From positions 9,796,001 to 9,860,000 of the forward strand of contig OX419760.1 of the NCBI GenBank assembly GCA_948567375.1: DNA of 64,000 nucleotides, read 5' to 3'. The translations under genes and the position numbers were made by a program. Below the pieces are notes generated by a model that made no database searches, was not told the origin of the DNA, and saw nothing but the letters and a program-made list of their open reading frames with translations. Source of the DNA: Lunularia cruciata (taxonomy: Eukaryota; Streptophyta; Marchantiopsida; Lunulariales; Lunulariaceae). Shown piece after piece: positions 1 through 11,380 of the stretch; the stretch's first letter is position 1; every line of letters begins with the position of its first letter.

Positions 1-2
1 CT

Positions 3-1298
3 AAGGACCGAAGAAAGGCCCCCGCATTTGGACGATCTAATATGTGGTGCACCGCCTGTGGAAAATCCGGCCACACCAACACAGAATGCAATACTCGTAA
101 TGCATTCCCGGTGCAGCAAATTGATTGGGTTCCGGGATGGGACCAAGACGATGACGAAGAGGCGGTGTATCAAACTCAGGAGGTACAACCTCAACCAAGC
201 ACATCATATCAAGGTCCGAGGTTGGGACCCAGGGAGTATAACCCCAATGCTCCTGCACGAAGACCACCGATGAGCAACCAAAATTGCCCTCAGAATGTTG
301 CGCCCGGAGCCTGTTATAATTGTGGCTCGATGGGACATTGGTCTCCAAATTGTCCCGAGCCAAGAAGGCAAATTGGGTACGTTCCCCTGTGTGGAAATTG
401 TAAAGGATCGGGGCATACGGGCAACCAATGCCCTCACCCGCCGAACCCGAAGCCTCTTGTAAAATATGTACAGGCCCCCGCTGAGCGTGCAGCACTTCAG
501 CCGAAGGGGGATACGAATGTGAATTGTATAACTCTTGAGGAAGAAAGACCTCATGAAGGGAGTCCGGCCTCAGAAGGAGAATGGCCAGACCTTGAAATTT
601 TGAAAGTTGAGACACGCTCCACCAAGAAGAAGCGTGATCCCAAAGAACTGAGTACGACCTCGTCGTCTTCCCGAAAGGCGAAGAGACAGCGCCCAAAAGC
701 AATTCTTTCGGCCAAGGAGGAAAAGATCCTTGCAAAAGCTAAAGCTAAAGCCTTGCAAAAAGAATTAACGGAGGCATTACTCAGGACTCGGGAACTAAGT
801 TTGGACGAAGAGACGAAGACGAAGTCTCCAATTTTTCCAGCGGACATCCAATCCGAAGTAAAGGGTCTGATTCAAGCCGAGGTAGGCCAACCCGAGGAAG
901 CTCGGGTTAAGGCCATCAGCAAGCCCGTCACCATTTTGAAGTGTCCTGACGTCAAAAGGGAGCATGGAGAGTCCTCGGACTCAAAGCCGAAGACGAAGAC
1001 GGTCAAATTGGGAGGAGTTCCCCAATATGATATTATAGCCGACTTGGCCACCACAAATGCCAATGTTACATTTAAGCAATTGTGGGAAGATAACAAGCTG
1101 TACAAGAGACAGCTTAACTCGGCCCTCAAGAAGGTGAGGTTGATGTCAAAAAAGGACATGCCTGCTATCTATCGTATTGAACAAGAAGATTTGGGATCTC
1201 CTGAGGTAGACGCGGAGATTGCAGGTTGCATGATCACATCGATACCCATTGACTCTGGGTCCGGTGTGAATGTCATGACTAAAGATACTGCAAATTGA
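3..1298 (+). pseudogene. Element A gag C-terminus (three zinc knuckles) and start of protease
   Basis: The frame is open from the window edge, so the true start lies upstream. Three CCHC zinc knuckles are visible (CTACGKSGHTNTEC near 45-85, CYNCGSMGHWSPNC near 310-355, CGNCKGSGHTGNQC near 390-435). They would bind genomic RNA in the nucleocapsid. A charged, Lys/Glu-rich linker of about 250 residues follows. The retropepsin active-site motif IDSGSG lies at about 1248-1265. The frame ends at TGA 1296-1298, inside the protease: the fold continues in the same frame beyond it, with the flap/C-terminal motif 'LLIGRPWL' near 1468. The TGA sits where an Arg codon would be expected and fits a CGA-to-TGA change. 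Confidence 0.9.
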
Positions 1299-2600
1299 CT
1301 CGGGTATCATACGTTTGAACCAACACCCCGAGTTTTGAAGTTTGCAGACCAAACCAGGAGACGGCCCTTGGGCATGCTGTCGAACATTACCACGATCATT
1401 GGAGGGGTACCCTTCAAGTTGAATTACATCGTGTTGCGGCCTGTGACAAAAACTGGTTACCCTCTGTTGATCGGCAGACCCTGGTTGTATAGTGCCCAAG
1501 TTGTAGTAGATTGGCATCAGCAGAAGTTAAGATTCAAGGACATTTCGTCCAAGGATCAGAAGCTGGTGACTATGAGTTGGACGAAGGTTCCCCATCTCGG
1601 GGAAACAAGTTTGTCAGAAGAGGAGGACGAGTCCGAAGATTCATTGTCTTTGTCTTCAGACGAATCCGAAGAAGAAGTCCAAGTTAATTACTTGGAATGC
1701 TACGAGGTAGAGGCTGACGACAAAGATCCATATGACCTCGCCTCGGGTGAACCTGACTTGGAGGGAGGGGGTTTGATGGCCGCTCGCCTCGGGATAAGCC
1801 GAGTAAGCCACGTTGAAGGAGTCATCAACCCCGATGACTGTCAAGAGGTGTTAGTCACTGAAGGAAAATTTTTAAAAATCTCGAAGACAGTTACTTCGGA
1901 GGAGTTGGCAAGATACACTGCCCTGTTTATAGAATTCCAGGATATATTCGCCTGGTCGATTGATCAAATGCCGGGTATTCCACGAGAATTTGGAGAACAC
2001 CGGATTGATTTGATTGAAGGTGCAGTTCCGGTTCGGCAGCGACAATACCGCTTGAACCCAAAGTACTCGCTCTTGGTAAAAGATGAAATCGATAAGTACT
2101 TAGGGGCCGGAATCATCTTCCCTGTCTTAAGCAGTGAATGGATCTCCCCCATTGTCATTGTCCCAAAGAAGAAAACAGGGAAGATCCGAGTGTGCCAAGA
2201 CTTTCGAAAATTGAACGCAGTCACAAGGAAAGATCATCATCCCTTGCCTTTCACCGATACAATCTTATACCAGGTGGCTGGGCATCATTGTTATAGTTTT
2301 CTTGATGGATTTTTAGGGTACAATCAAGTATCCATTCGGGAAGAAGACAAGGATAAAACTACATTCACGACCAATTGGGGCACTTTCGCTTACAATCAAA
2401 TGCCCTTTGGGTTGTGTAATGCTCCCGCTACTTTCCAGCGGATGATGAATTCGATCTTTAAAGATTTCCTGCGTAAATTTGTCGAAGTTTTTATTGATGA
2501 CTTTTGTGTGTTTGGACGACGGGATGTACATAGAGATTACCTTTGCCAAATGTTTGAAAGGTGTCGTTTTGCCGGCTTGTCATTACACCCGGAGAAATGA
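1299..2600 (+). pseudogene. Element A rest of protease and reverse transcriptase
   Basis: Same frame as the gag part. Protease remainder to about 1560, acidic Ser/Glu-rich linker to about 1720, then RT from about 1870 to 2600. RT motifs are in order: 'SEWISPIVIVPKK', 'RVCQDFRKLN', 'SFLDGFLGYNQV', 'MPFGLCNAPATFQR' and the catalytic box FIDD (2490-2501, the YxDD equivalent). These copy element RNA into cDNA. The frame stops at TGA 2598-2600, right after 'LHPEK', where pol normally continues ('FFAMKEGILLGH' follows in the same frame). The catalytic aspartates are intact, so loss of function comes from stops, not active-site decay. Confidence 0.93.
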
Positions 2601-2609
2601 TTCTTCGCA

Positions 2610-3290
2610 ATGAAGGAGGGAATTCTTCTGGGGCATCGGGTGTCAAGCCGAGGTATTGAAGTTGATGTTGAGAAGGTTAAAATAATTGCAGCTTTGGAAT
2701 CCCCGAAGAACATCCGGGAGCTGAGAGCCTTCTTGGGACATGTCGGATATTACAGACGCTTCGTGTCAAACTATGCAGTGCTTGCTGCACCACTTACAAA
2801 GCTTTTGAAGAAATCCGAAGACTATCTGTGGGAAGCACATCAAGAAGAAGCCTTCCAGGTGTTGAAGAAGAAACTGGTTGAAGCACCAGTCATGAGGGCC
2901 CCGAATTGGGACGTCCCTTTTCATGTGTATGTGGATACTTCGTCCATGGCCATCGGGGTTGTCTTAAGTCAAAAGGACGAGAAGAAGGAAGATTACCCGG
3001 TGTATTACGCCAGCTGACAACTTTCAGTTTCTGAAAAGAATTATTCAACGACAGAAAGAGAAGCACTCGGAATGGTGTATGCCTGCAAGAAATTTCGGCA
3101 TTATTTGTTGGGGTATGAGTTTGTCTTCTATGTTGACCATTATGCATTGCAACATCTGGTCAAGAAGGCAGATTTATCGGGACTCTTGTTATTACAAGAG
3201 TTCACGTATACTGTACAAGTAAGGAAGGGAGCTTCACATTTGAATGCGGATTTCCTGTCCAGGTTAGACACTCAAGACCAGGAGTGGGAA
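2610..3290 (+). pseudogene. Element A RT connection and RNase H
   Basis: In frame with the RT. It begins with the RT thumb/connection ('RAFLGHVGYYRRFV', about 2727-2768). The RNase H follows with VDTS (about 2932), TERE (about 3054), a third acidic motif 'YVDHYALQHL' (about 3130) and 'LNADFLSRL' (about 3240). These give the D-E-D-D set that degrades the RNA strand of RNA:DNA hybrids. A TGA at 3015-3017 interrupts the domain between the first and second acidic motifs and is compatible with CGA-to-TGA decay. Otherwise the domain looks complete. Confidence 0.88.
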
Positions 3291-4654
3291 ATTGACGATC
3301 GGTTCCCTGACGAAGAGTTGTATCACTTATCAGCAATGAGAAGTACGAGGTATGCAGATGAATATAATTATCTGAATACTCTCCATTGTCCTGAGGGGAT
3401 GGATCCGGAACAGTGGGCAGTCTTTCTCCGGAAAATGGGGCCGTACCAGCTTAAACACTGCATTTTATTTAAGATGGGCGAAGATGAAGTACTTCGGCGA
3501 TGCTTGGAGTCATACGAAGTAGGAGGAGTAATTGAATCTTTACACTCCGAGGCATTGGGAGGACACTATGCTCTGAAGAATACTGTAAAGAAAATTCTTT
3601 CGGCAGGGTATTGGTGGCCTACAATGTACAAAGATGTACATGCTCATATTCAAAGCTGTGATGCGTGTCAGAGAACGGGGAAGCCGACGGCCACTTCTCA
3701 ATGGCCTTTGAAACCAATTTTGCCTTTGGCCCCTTTGAGAAATGGGGTATTGATTTTGTGGGTCCCATTCAACCAGTAACCCGAGTCACAAGAAAGCGAT
3801 ATATTTTGGTTTGCACTGATTACGCTACCAAGATGGTTGAAGCGGAAGCAACTCGCAGAGATGATGCTGAAACTGTGGCGGAATTTTTCTTTCGAAACAT
3901 CATCTCCCGATATGGGTGTCCTCTGGAATTGGACAGTGACCGAGGAACACATTTTTTGAACTCTGTAATGGAGGAGTTAACCAAGTATTTTCAGATTAAA
4001 CATCGGAAGACGACTCCTTATAACCCAAAAGCGAATGGCTTAACGGAAAAAGCGAATGGGTTACTTTGTAAAATTTTGAATAAGGTGACTGTCAATTATG
4101 CCTATGACTGGGATACAAAATTACCAGCGGCGTTATGGGCCTATCGGACAACAAAGAAGATTACAACCAAACAAACTCCATACTTCTTGACATATGGCTT
4201 GCACCCCATACTGCCAGTTGAATTTGAAGTTCCGACTTATCGAGTCCTGTGCGAAGAACGAATGTCGGAAGAGGAAAGTCAGGATCTTTGGATTCAACAA
4301 CTGATGTGGTTACAAGAGAAAAGAGACAATGCAATGCAAACCACGAAAGAAGTACAAGCACAGCGGAAAGTCAGGCACGATCAGAGAATCAAGCTTGTGA
4401 CTGTACGAGAAGGGGATTTGGTTTTGTTATATGATAATTGCCAAATATTTTTTCCAGGCAAGTTGCATTTGCGATGGATGGGTCCCTATCGAGTTCATCA
4501 TCTTTACGAAAATGGATCCCTACAACTCGTCGATTTGGAAGGTAATCCTTTTGCCACTCGAGTAAACGGGTGGAGAGTTCGGAGATATTGGACCATAGAA
4601 TCGGAAGTTTCTAAGACACCCGAGGTCTATGTTTGCGGGGACGCTCACATTTGA
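3291..4654 (+). pseudogene. Element A integrase
   Basis: The HHCC zinc-binding N-terminus is at about 3535-3680 (ends 'CDACQRTGKP'). The catalytic core starts 'WGIDFVGP' (first Asp near 3753), has 'DSDRGTHF' (second Asp near 3940) and the Glu within 'GLTEKANGLL' (about 4037-4066), so the DDE triad is kept. A frameshift lies at about 3727-3742: the upstream part reads in frame 3 and the core in frame 2. The C-terminal part has an SH3-like segment 'LRWMGPYRVHHLYENG' and ends with 'RVRRYW' plus a short tail to TGA 4652-4654. No chromodomain. The stop overlaps the polypurine tract. Confidence 0.92.
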
Positions 4655-4665
4655 GGGAGGGGGTA
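4651..4665 (+). promoter_or_regulatory. Polypurine tract of element A
   Basis: The purine-rich string TTGAGGGAGGGGGTA lies directly before the TG that starts the 3' LTR at 4666. In LTR elements this RNase H-resistant tract primes plus-strand DNA synthesis. Its position independently fixes the LTR start found by comparison with solo LTRs E and F. Confidence 0.85.
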
Positions 4666-5054
4666 TGTGGTGCCCACATTTTTTGTTTTTTTCAAAATAA
4701 AGCCGAAGAAGTGTATAGAGAAGTCGGATTGCGCCTGGTTGGCCGAAGAAGACGACGAAAACTGTCTTCGGGGTGAAACCCGAAGTAAAGTGACCTCGGG
4801 TCATAAGGCGAAGTACTCTGAAACGCCGTGTCAGCAAACGATACGAAGTAAATTGTCTTTGGATCGGGGAGAGGAGCTCAACCCGAGGCAGAGACAGTCT
4901 AACAACCTTTCGTCGGGGCGAGAAATTCAAGAAGAGGCGGTTTCGAAATTGGCGGCTCATACGCATGAAGGTGAGGCGATAGTAATGGGTGCATGCAGGA
5001 GGTGTGATTTCTCTGTAGAAACTCAAAGTGACGGAAGACGAAGAAGTGCAACTC

Positions 5055-5062
5055 TATAAAAA
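5055..5062 (+). promoter_or_regulatory. TATA box in LTR A
   Basis: TATAAAAA lies 165 bp upstream of the conserved ATG at 5220. TATA boxes occur at the equivalent place in copies D (20145-20152, minus), E (24960-24967) and F (29592-29598). Conservation across diverged copies supports a real promoter. If so, transcription starts near 5085-5095 and the reading frame lies in R. Confidence 0.65.
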
Positions 5063-5219
5063 TCGAAATTGCAACGACAAAATGTCGAGCAATTTTCCTT
5101 CGCCGTTGAGGAGTCGTCTTGCAGGTGATCGGGGAAAGGGACATAGGGTTGGCCTCGGGTTAGTGTGTAAGGGAGAAGTCGAGAGAGAGAAATCGAGAGA
5201 CCGAAAGAAAGCAGAAGAG

Positions 5220-7655
5220 ATGGGAGGAGGAAAGAAGAACTCCAAATTTGCAGTGAGAAATCATGCAATTCGGAGATTAGATGTAGTAGCGAGGATCAAA
5301 GTCTTGAGCCAACTTCGGATCACCTTTCTGGCATGGAATTGGAACATAAGTTTTCCAGGATTCATGACAGAAATCATTGAGAGTAGATGTCTCGATGGTC
5401 CCGAGGAAGAAGGGAAGAGAGGAAATCCGGCTCGCTGGACAGAGTCGGATTGGAGACTCGTACTCGGGAAGGAGGCAGGCTCGGAGCAGGGGGCCACGTT
5501 CTTGGGGAAAGGGGAGATAGCCCAAGAAACTCAGGAGGTGAGAGATGCCTTCTCGTTGAAGAGAACGAAGAATGGGTACAAGGTATAAAGTTACAAAGAC
5601 CCTATCAAGAGAGGAATTGTGAGTGCTTTGATGGCAATCCTGAAGCTGGAGAGAACTACCTATGTGATGAAACACCAAGCGGTGTTCTTTCACAAATTGT
5701 TTGCAGGAGAACCAATTAATTGGGCAAGGTGTTTTCACGGGAGAACGAGGCAGATGGTGTGGAATCTGCGGGATAAGTCCCCTCCACATTATATTGTGCC
5801 GTTTGCAGCGGATTTCTATCTCGGGCTCAATTTGCTAAACTCGGCAGAGCGGAATCGGATGGTGTCGCACTTCCATCCGGATGTGCGAAAGGAAGTTGAC
5901 GCGGAGGAGCAGCAATACATTCTCCAAATCCAGAGCGCAGACGACTACTACTCGAAGACAGGGAAGAACGTGGAGGTCATTGAAAGTACCCCGACGAAGA
6001 AGAGAACTTGGCAAGCAGACGCCGAAGAAAACAAGAAACCTCGGAAGATGCAGAGAAATAACCCAAGGCGAGGAATGGTGGTGATTGAGTTGGAAGATAA
6101 AGACTCAGAAGGCAAAGCCGAGCTCAAGACGGAGGACTCGGAACCTGAGGAGGAACCTGAGCTGACACTACAGAGTGGAGATACAAGCAATGATAGTGAA
6201 GTCGGTGGAGAAATGACCTCGGCACCAACGCCTGAAGAATACGAAGAAGAAATTCAAGCCGAGGTAAAAGCCAAAGACAATGCAGCGCTGGAAGACAAAG
6301 TACCGGTGCTCAAGGAGAAGAAGATCGCAGTACAGCGAGGAATTTGCTCGAGACGTAAGGCAAAGGGGGAAGCGGGACCAAGTAGAGTGACAGAAGAAGT
6401 AGAAGGAAGCTTGGGCAGTGAAGCATCAATTCCGATACGAAGACTGTAGAGAAGAAGGCAAGTATCGGATGAACACGAAGTACAAAGAGAAGTAGCCGCA
6501 CAAGAAGAAGTAATCCCGAGTGATGGAGTGGAGTACCTACGGGAAGTGGTGTGTCCGTTGTTAGTAAAGTTAGAACATAAGAAGAAGGAGATGCAGTCCA
6601 CATGTCCGGAGGTAAAGACTGTATTGCAGGTGTTGGCAAGATTAGAAGAAGAAAACTTGGAGTTGAAGAAGAGTATGACCCGAGGTGAGAAGGAGAGAGA
6701 AGTACTGCAATTGGAGGCAGTGGAGAGAAGTCAGGTAATCAAAGACCTGAGGAGAGAATTGAGCTATCGAGAGGATCTTGCGAGGAAGAGTGATGTTGTA
6801 AGGGAGCGACAAGTAGCTGAATTTGAAATCTTGAAGCAGCAGTTTGCTGATTCAAGAGTAGAGCTCATCCATGCTATGGCGAGAGTAGCATCGAAGGATC
6901 AAGAGCTCGATCAAGTGATGGAGAGTATGGAGGAGAAGAAGCAACTCTGGCAGCGAGAGTTGGCTGCAAGATATGGAGAAGAAGAGAGATTACGAGACTT
7001 ACTTTGTAATCAGGAAGAAAAGGTTGCACAGAAGGAGAAAGAGAAGGACGCGGTGAAGGCCGAATTCGAAGAAGAGTTGGCGATGTACAGAGAGGAATGG
7101 CTTGCAGATCGGGAACAAGAAAGGAAGACAAGATTAGAGCCATTGCAAGAGATAGTCCTCAGAGTAAATGCGATGCTAAGTACAGAGGCCAGCGTTCGAA
7201 TTGAAGAAACACGTCTGCACGAGTTGAAGCTGTTAGTGCAGGAGACGAGGCGAAGGCAAGCGAAAGATACAGATCTGAATGCCTTGTTGATTAAGTTGAG
7301 AACTCGTGTAGATAGGAAGATCTTAGAAGTAGAAGACAATATTGCGATTAGATTAGACTTAGTAAGAATAGAGTTAGAAAAGCTTCGGCAGGATGTTAAA
7401 GCAAAACCCGACGTAGATAACATCAGGATCCAAATGTCTTCGGAGTTGGCCTCAGGAACAGTAGAGAAGAGTGGGTCGAAAGATGAAGAGTTAGATAGAT
7501 TACCTGCTAGAGCAATTTCAGATCAGGAAAGAGAATTGCTGGATTTGGTAGAAGATGTAGGAGTTGTGAAACCCGAGGACAGAATAGTAGGAAGTAAGAT
7601 TACTTCGGGTTCAGGGTTGAAAGACGAGGAAGAAGTAGACATCGGATTGGATTAG
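5220..7655 (+). pseudogene. LTR-encoded protein of family 1, copy A (about 811 codons, two stops)
   Basis: A single frame from ATG 5220 (MGGGKKNSKF, same start in copy D) to TAG 7653-7655, interrupted by TAA 5586-5588 and TAG 6447-6449. Residues about 12-230 form a conserved globular part seen in D, E and F, with blocks 'RLDVVARIKVL', 'ITFLAWNWN', 'WTESDWRLVLG', 'GEPINWARCFHGRTRQMVW' and 'MVSHFHPD'. Residues about 230-430 are acidic and low-complexity. Residues about 437-811 are a long heptad-rich coiled coil ending 'EEEVDIGLD'. I do not recognise the family. There are no zinc, protease, transmembrane or catalytic motifs. The constant frame and conserved start and end across copies indicate a genuine protein, perhaps structural or RNP-associated. 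Confidence 0.8.
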
Positions 7656-8448
7656 TAACCGATTTGAGATTTGAAGGGGCAGATATGAAGAGGTGCATTG
7701 TCATTTCGGATCTGCAGGTTAGAACAGTTGTTGTAGAAACGGTATAGTTGTTAGAACTGTCGATTGCTTCACTACTTAAGAGTGGCATTCGCAGGAAATT
7801 GTTGTTCAGTGCTCATTATTTCTGAGAATAGATAAAGCGAAGTGCTGTGAAGTAGTGCTCGTCGCTTAAGCTTGATTCCGAGTATCAACTTTGTAATTGT
7901 GTTTGTGAATGTTTGGAGAAATTCAAAGTGCAAGTCAGTGTGCTTGTTGGATGTTGGATTCCACAGCCTTGATCTTCATTCTGTGTGTTTGATCCTGAGT
8001 GAAGTGCAATCGAAGCAATGCCTTGACAGATCTGAGAGGAATTGTAGTGTTGGTAGTATTCTACAGTTGTGAGTGTTGTGCGAACTTGATGTGAAGCAAT
8101 TTTGATCGAGGAAGTTGTGCCTTCAGTGGAAGGGTGGAACACAATTCTGAGGCGAAGTCGTTTTGTAGTGAAGTGCCGTTTTTAGGAGAGCCTGAATCAT
8201 CACAAATCAAGATTGTTTGGAAAGATTTGATGGAGTTGTGATTTTGGAGTGTTAATTTGTGACAAGACTGCAAGTCAGTGCTTGTTACTCTCTTCTGGGT
8301 GTGGTTTCTACCTGAGAGACTAAAGAAGAACTCAAGAAGAACTGAAATTGTTACTTTGCTTTGTATTTGGACATTTCTGACTCGTATCTCTACGGGAACG
8401 AACTTTACTTACCCGATTACCGCAAAAGTGAAATTTGCCGGGTTGTCA

Positions 8449-10330
8449 CAAGCATTACACAACCCAAAGGGCATTTGATTATAAGAAAATGTTCCCCAAT
8501 ATGTAGTAAATGTGGTCTTTTCCTTGTCTTCTTCTTGGATGAATACTTGATTATAGCTTGAAAATCCATTGAGAAAACTAAAGCAAGGGTGACCAGCTAC
8601 ATGGTCCAAACTAGTATCTATAAAAGGCAAAGGATGATGATCCTTTCTTGTGATTGCATTAAGTTTGCAAAAGTCTTGGCACACTCAAATTTTCCTAGTC
8701 TTCTTCTTTCAAACAATGACAATGGGAGAAACCCATTCACTACTCAAGATTGGAAAAGTCTTTTTGGCCCCCAAGTACTTGTTAATTTCATCTTTCATCA
8801 AGAGTGAGTACTTTGGGTTCATTTTGCACTATTGCTGACAAACTGGAATTGCATCTTCAACAAGATCAATCTGATGTTCACCAAGTTGTCTAGGAATTCT
8901 TGGCATTTGATCAATAGACCAGGGAAATGCATCATGTACTCAATAAACAAGGGTGTGTATTCTGCCAAAGTGACTTTTTTCAAAATTTTCCAAGTTTTGC
9001 CTTTGGATAAGACTACATCTTAACAGTCATTGGGGTTGATTACTCCTCCAAAATGACTGACTCAACTTAACTCAAGTTGTATAAATTTCAAACCTCCTTC
9101 CTCCAACTCTTTGAAAGACAAAGATGATGAATTTTCAGATTCATCTTTGTCTTTTGATGAAGGGGTTTCATTGAGGTGAGAAACCTTTATCCAACTCATT
9201 GTCACCAGTTTTGGTCTTTGAATGAAATGTCCTTGAACCTCAACTTTTGTTGATTCCAATCCACAACAACTTGAGCACTATACAACCAAGGTTGTCCATT
9301 CAATAGTGGATAACCAATTTTGGTCACTTTTCTCAACATGATGTAATTCAACTTGAAGGGGCCTCCTCAAATGATCATGATAATGTTAGATGACATGCCC
9401 AAAAGTCATCTCTTGGTTTGATCCACAAACTTCAAAATTCAAGGTGTGGGTTCAAATGTGTGATGCCCCAATCAATGTGCAGTATCCTCTATCATAACAT
9501 TCATACCAAAACCCCAAATAAATAAGTACCAATGTGATCATGCAACCCATGAACTTTGCATTGGCTTTCAGAGATCTCAAATCTTCTTGTTTGATACAAT
9601 GTATGGCTGACAATTCCTTCGTGGTCATGGGCTTGACTTTCTTGAAAGCCAAACTTAGTTGCTTCTTGTATAGCTGATTGTCCTCCTACAATTGCTTGAA
9701 TGTAATGTTTGCTTGGGTATATGCCAAATGTGCCACAATATCATATTGTCGTACTCCTTCCAACCTCACCTTCTTCTACTTTGTCTTTGTATTTGAAGTT
9801 TCTCCCCACTCTGACCTTACTTTGGGTCACTTCAGAATGGTGACCAAAGTACCAATGGTCTGATTCTGAGGTAATTTGGGCTTACCTACCTTGGCTTGTA
9901 TCAGATCCTCTACTTTGGATCATATGTCCACCAAAAAAATATGAGGTTTTGTCGTCAAATCTACCTCGAAGCTCATTTTTTGAGTTTGTTGCACTAACTC
10001 TTGTATTTCTTTTTGAAAAGCTTTGGCCTTAGCTTTAGCCAAGACCTTCTCCTCCTTTATAGATAAGATTTCTTTAGGCCAAATTCATTTTGCCTTTCTT
10101 GAGGACAAAGAAGTAGTGCTTACTTCTTTGGGATCATGCTTCTTCTTCCTTGAGCATATTTCAACTTGCAACCATTCAAGATCTGGTGAGTCCTCTTTAG
10201 GAGCTAGACTCCCTCCTTGAGGCCTCTGTTCCTCCAAAGTTAAATAATTTATAGTGGCATCTCCTTTGAACTGCAGCAAAGCATGTTGAACCGGAGTCTA
10301 TACATATTTCATTGAAGGCTTCAGGTTGGG
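8449..10330 (-). mobile_element. Element B: degraded sister of A (gag to RT part), disrupted by A
   Basis: On the minus strand, 10330 to 8449 follows A's 440-2410 in order. It has the gag linker (10085-10279, nearly matching A's 'TLEEERPHEGS...STTSSSSRKAK' block), the region before protease (about 9452-9652, protease Asp motif no longer clean), an acidic linker (9062-9259) and RT up to 'MPFGLCNA' (8684-8455). It ends abruptly where LTR A ends (8448). The rest of its RT should lie left of A, outside the window. Many stops and frameshifts make it non-functional. Homology to A fades at about 10330. Confidence 0.85.
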
Positions 10331-11380
10331 CAGTGTCGTGGGGAATGTTTGGTCTTGAGAGTGCGCCAAGCACATGGCTGCTTGTGCTTAGTTTTCCTTA
10401 CTGTCTTTCTTTTGGATTTTCCCATAAACTGACATTCCTTCCCTACTCCTAGATTGTCAGGATTTTGTCTCTATATGAACTTGTTGTTTCAGTTACCCTG
10501 AGGTTAGCTCTCCCTGAAGGTTTTGTTTTATCCTTGACTTTCACAAAACTAATCTTGTCATGCAAGTCTGGTGTTATGGTTTCTACCTCTGCCTGGTCTC
10601 ATATTCTATTTTCACGTCAAGTTCAAGCTATGGTTCGGGATCTGGCAGTTCATAGACCTAGGTCATGTGGCCCTTTGATAAAATAAAATAAACGACAACT
10701 GAGTGATCTAACTGAACATAAACCTGGGCACCCAGATCATTTAATTATGCTATTCACCTGGACCGGACTTAGAGCTCCTAGAATGGAGTTTTCCTCAACT
10801 CTAGTCACAATTCATAACAAAAATCCGCTTCCAAGACTCATCATTCACAAGAATTTCAACAACAAAGTTCACAAGTTTGGATAAGTCAAATAGTTCTAGT
10901 CAAGGCAATGCCTGCCCCTAAGGTTGCAGCTGTTCATCAACTCAGCCCGGCACTTCACATATACAGACAAGGCAACTCACCCTTCAAACCTCTTCATTCT
11001 CTTATGCCTTTTTTTGCAGATCAGATTCACTCCATTCAGACAGGCCAACTAACTTCAAATATTTTCTTGCACTTGCTCCATATGAACTGATCCACTTCAA
11101 AATTCTCCTCCTCTTCTTCCTGACTTTGGGAGATATCCTTCGGCAACTTCTGCAGCAAATCCCCTTCAGACTTGCAAAAATTCTCTACTGTCTGAATCTC
11201 CTGTCCTCTTGCTTCCCTACAAAATTTTGTTCTCTTCAACTTCTGTCCAAACCCCTTCAGACTTGCAAAAATTTCTCTTCTGTCCAAGCACTTCCTCTCC
11301 TGCACATTGTTCATTCCTTCAAGAGAAAACCCTTTTTCTCCCCTACACTTTCAAGCACTGCCTGCAGCATCTCAAAAATC
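10331..11380. other. Unassigned spacer between element B and the minisatellite
   Basis: There is no convincing coding signal. The longest open frame (10465-10686, 73 codons) resembles nothing I know. From about 11100 on, imperfect copies of the downstream 80-bp minisatellite motif ('cccttcagacttgcaaaaa', 'ctcaaaaatc') appear, so the right part is probably decayed minisatellite. The rest could be the remaining non-coding part of a retroelement. Confidence 0.4.

Larger units (their letters stand above)
1..8448 (+). mobile_element. Element A: Ty3/gypsy LTR retrotransposon with giant coding LTR, 5' part outside window
   Basis: Seen: gag zinc knuckles, retropepsin, RT, RNase H and integrase in Ty3/gypsy order, then a purine-rich tract abutting TG, then a 3.78-kb LTR ending in CA at 8448. 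The 5' LTR and N-terminal gag lie left of the window. No chromodomain follows the integrase; the C-terminus ends with a 'VNGWRVRRYW'-type tail like non-chromoviral (Tat/Athila-like) elements. That lineage placement is inference. Pol is broken by three in-frame TGAs and one frameshift. A sits inside the RT gene of opposite-strand sister B, whose reading frame stops exactly at the LTR end. Confidence 0.93.
4666..8448 (+). repeat. 3' LTR of element A (3.78 kb, protein-coding)
   Basis: It starts TGTGGTGCCCACATTTTTTG and ends GCCGGGTTGTCA. The same start and end recur in E and F, which stand alone with TG...CA ends and target-site duplications, so this is an LTR and not an extra 3' gene. Layout: U3-like part to about 5054, TATA box 5055-5062, reading frame 5220-7655, then about 790 bp of non-coding sequence. 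That tail includes an AATAGATAAAG element near 7825 (AATAAATAAAG in copy F) that may serve polyadenylation. LTRs of 0.3-2 kb are usual; almost 4 kb with a long reading frame is exceptional. Confidence 0.92.

Noticed and set aside
37-735. 232-codon open frame on the minus strand over gag of element A
   Set aside because: Antisense shadow of the gag frame, which has clear zinc knuckles on the plus strand.
4666-7655. Interpretation of the downstream ORFs of element A as an env-like third gene
   Set aside because: The polypurine tract lies before them, solo LTRs E and F contain them, and there is no signal peptide or membrane segment.
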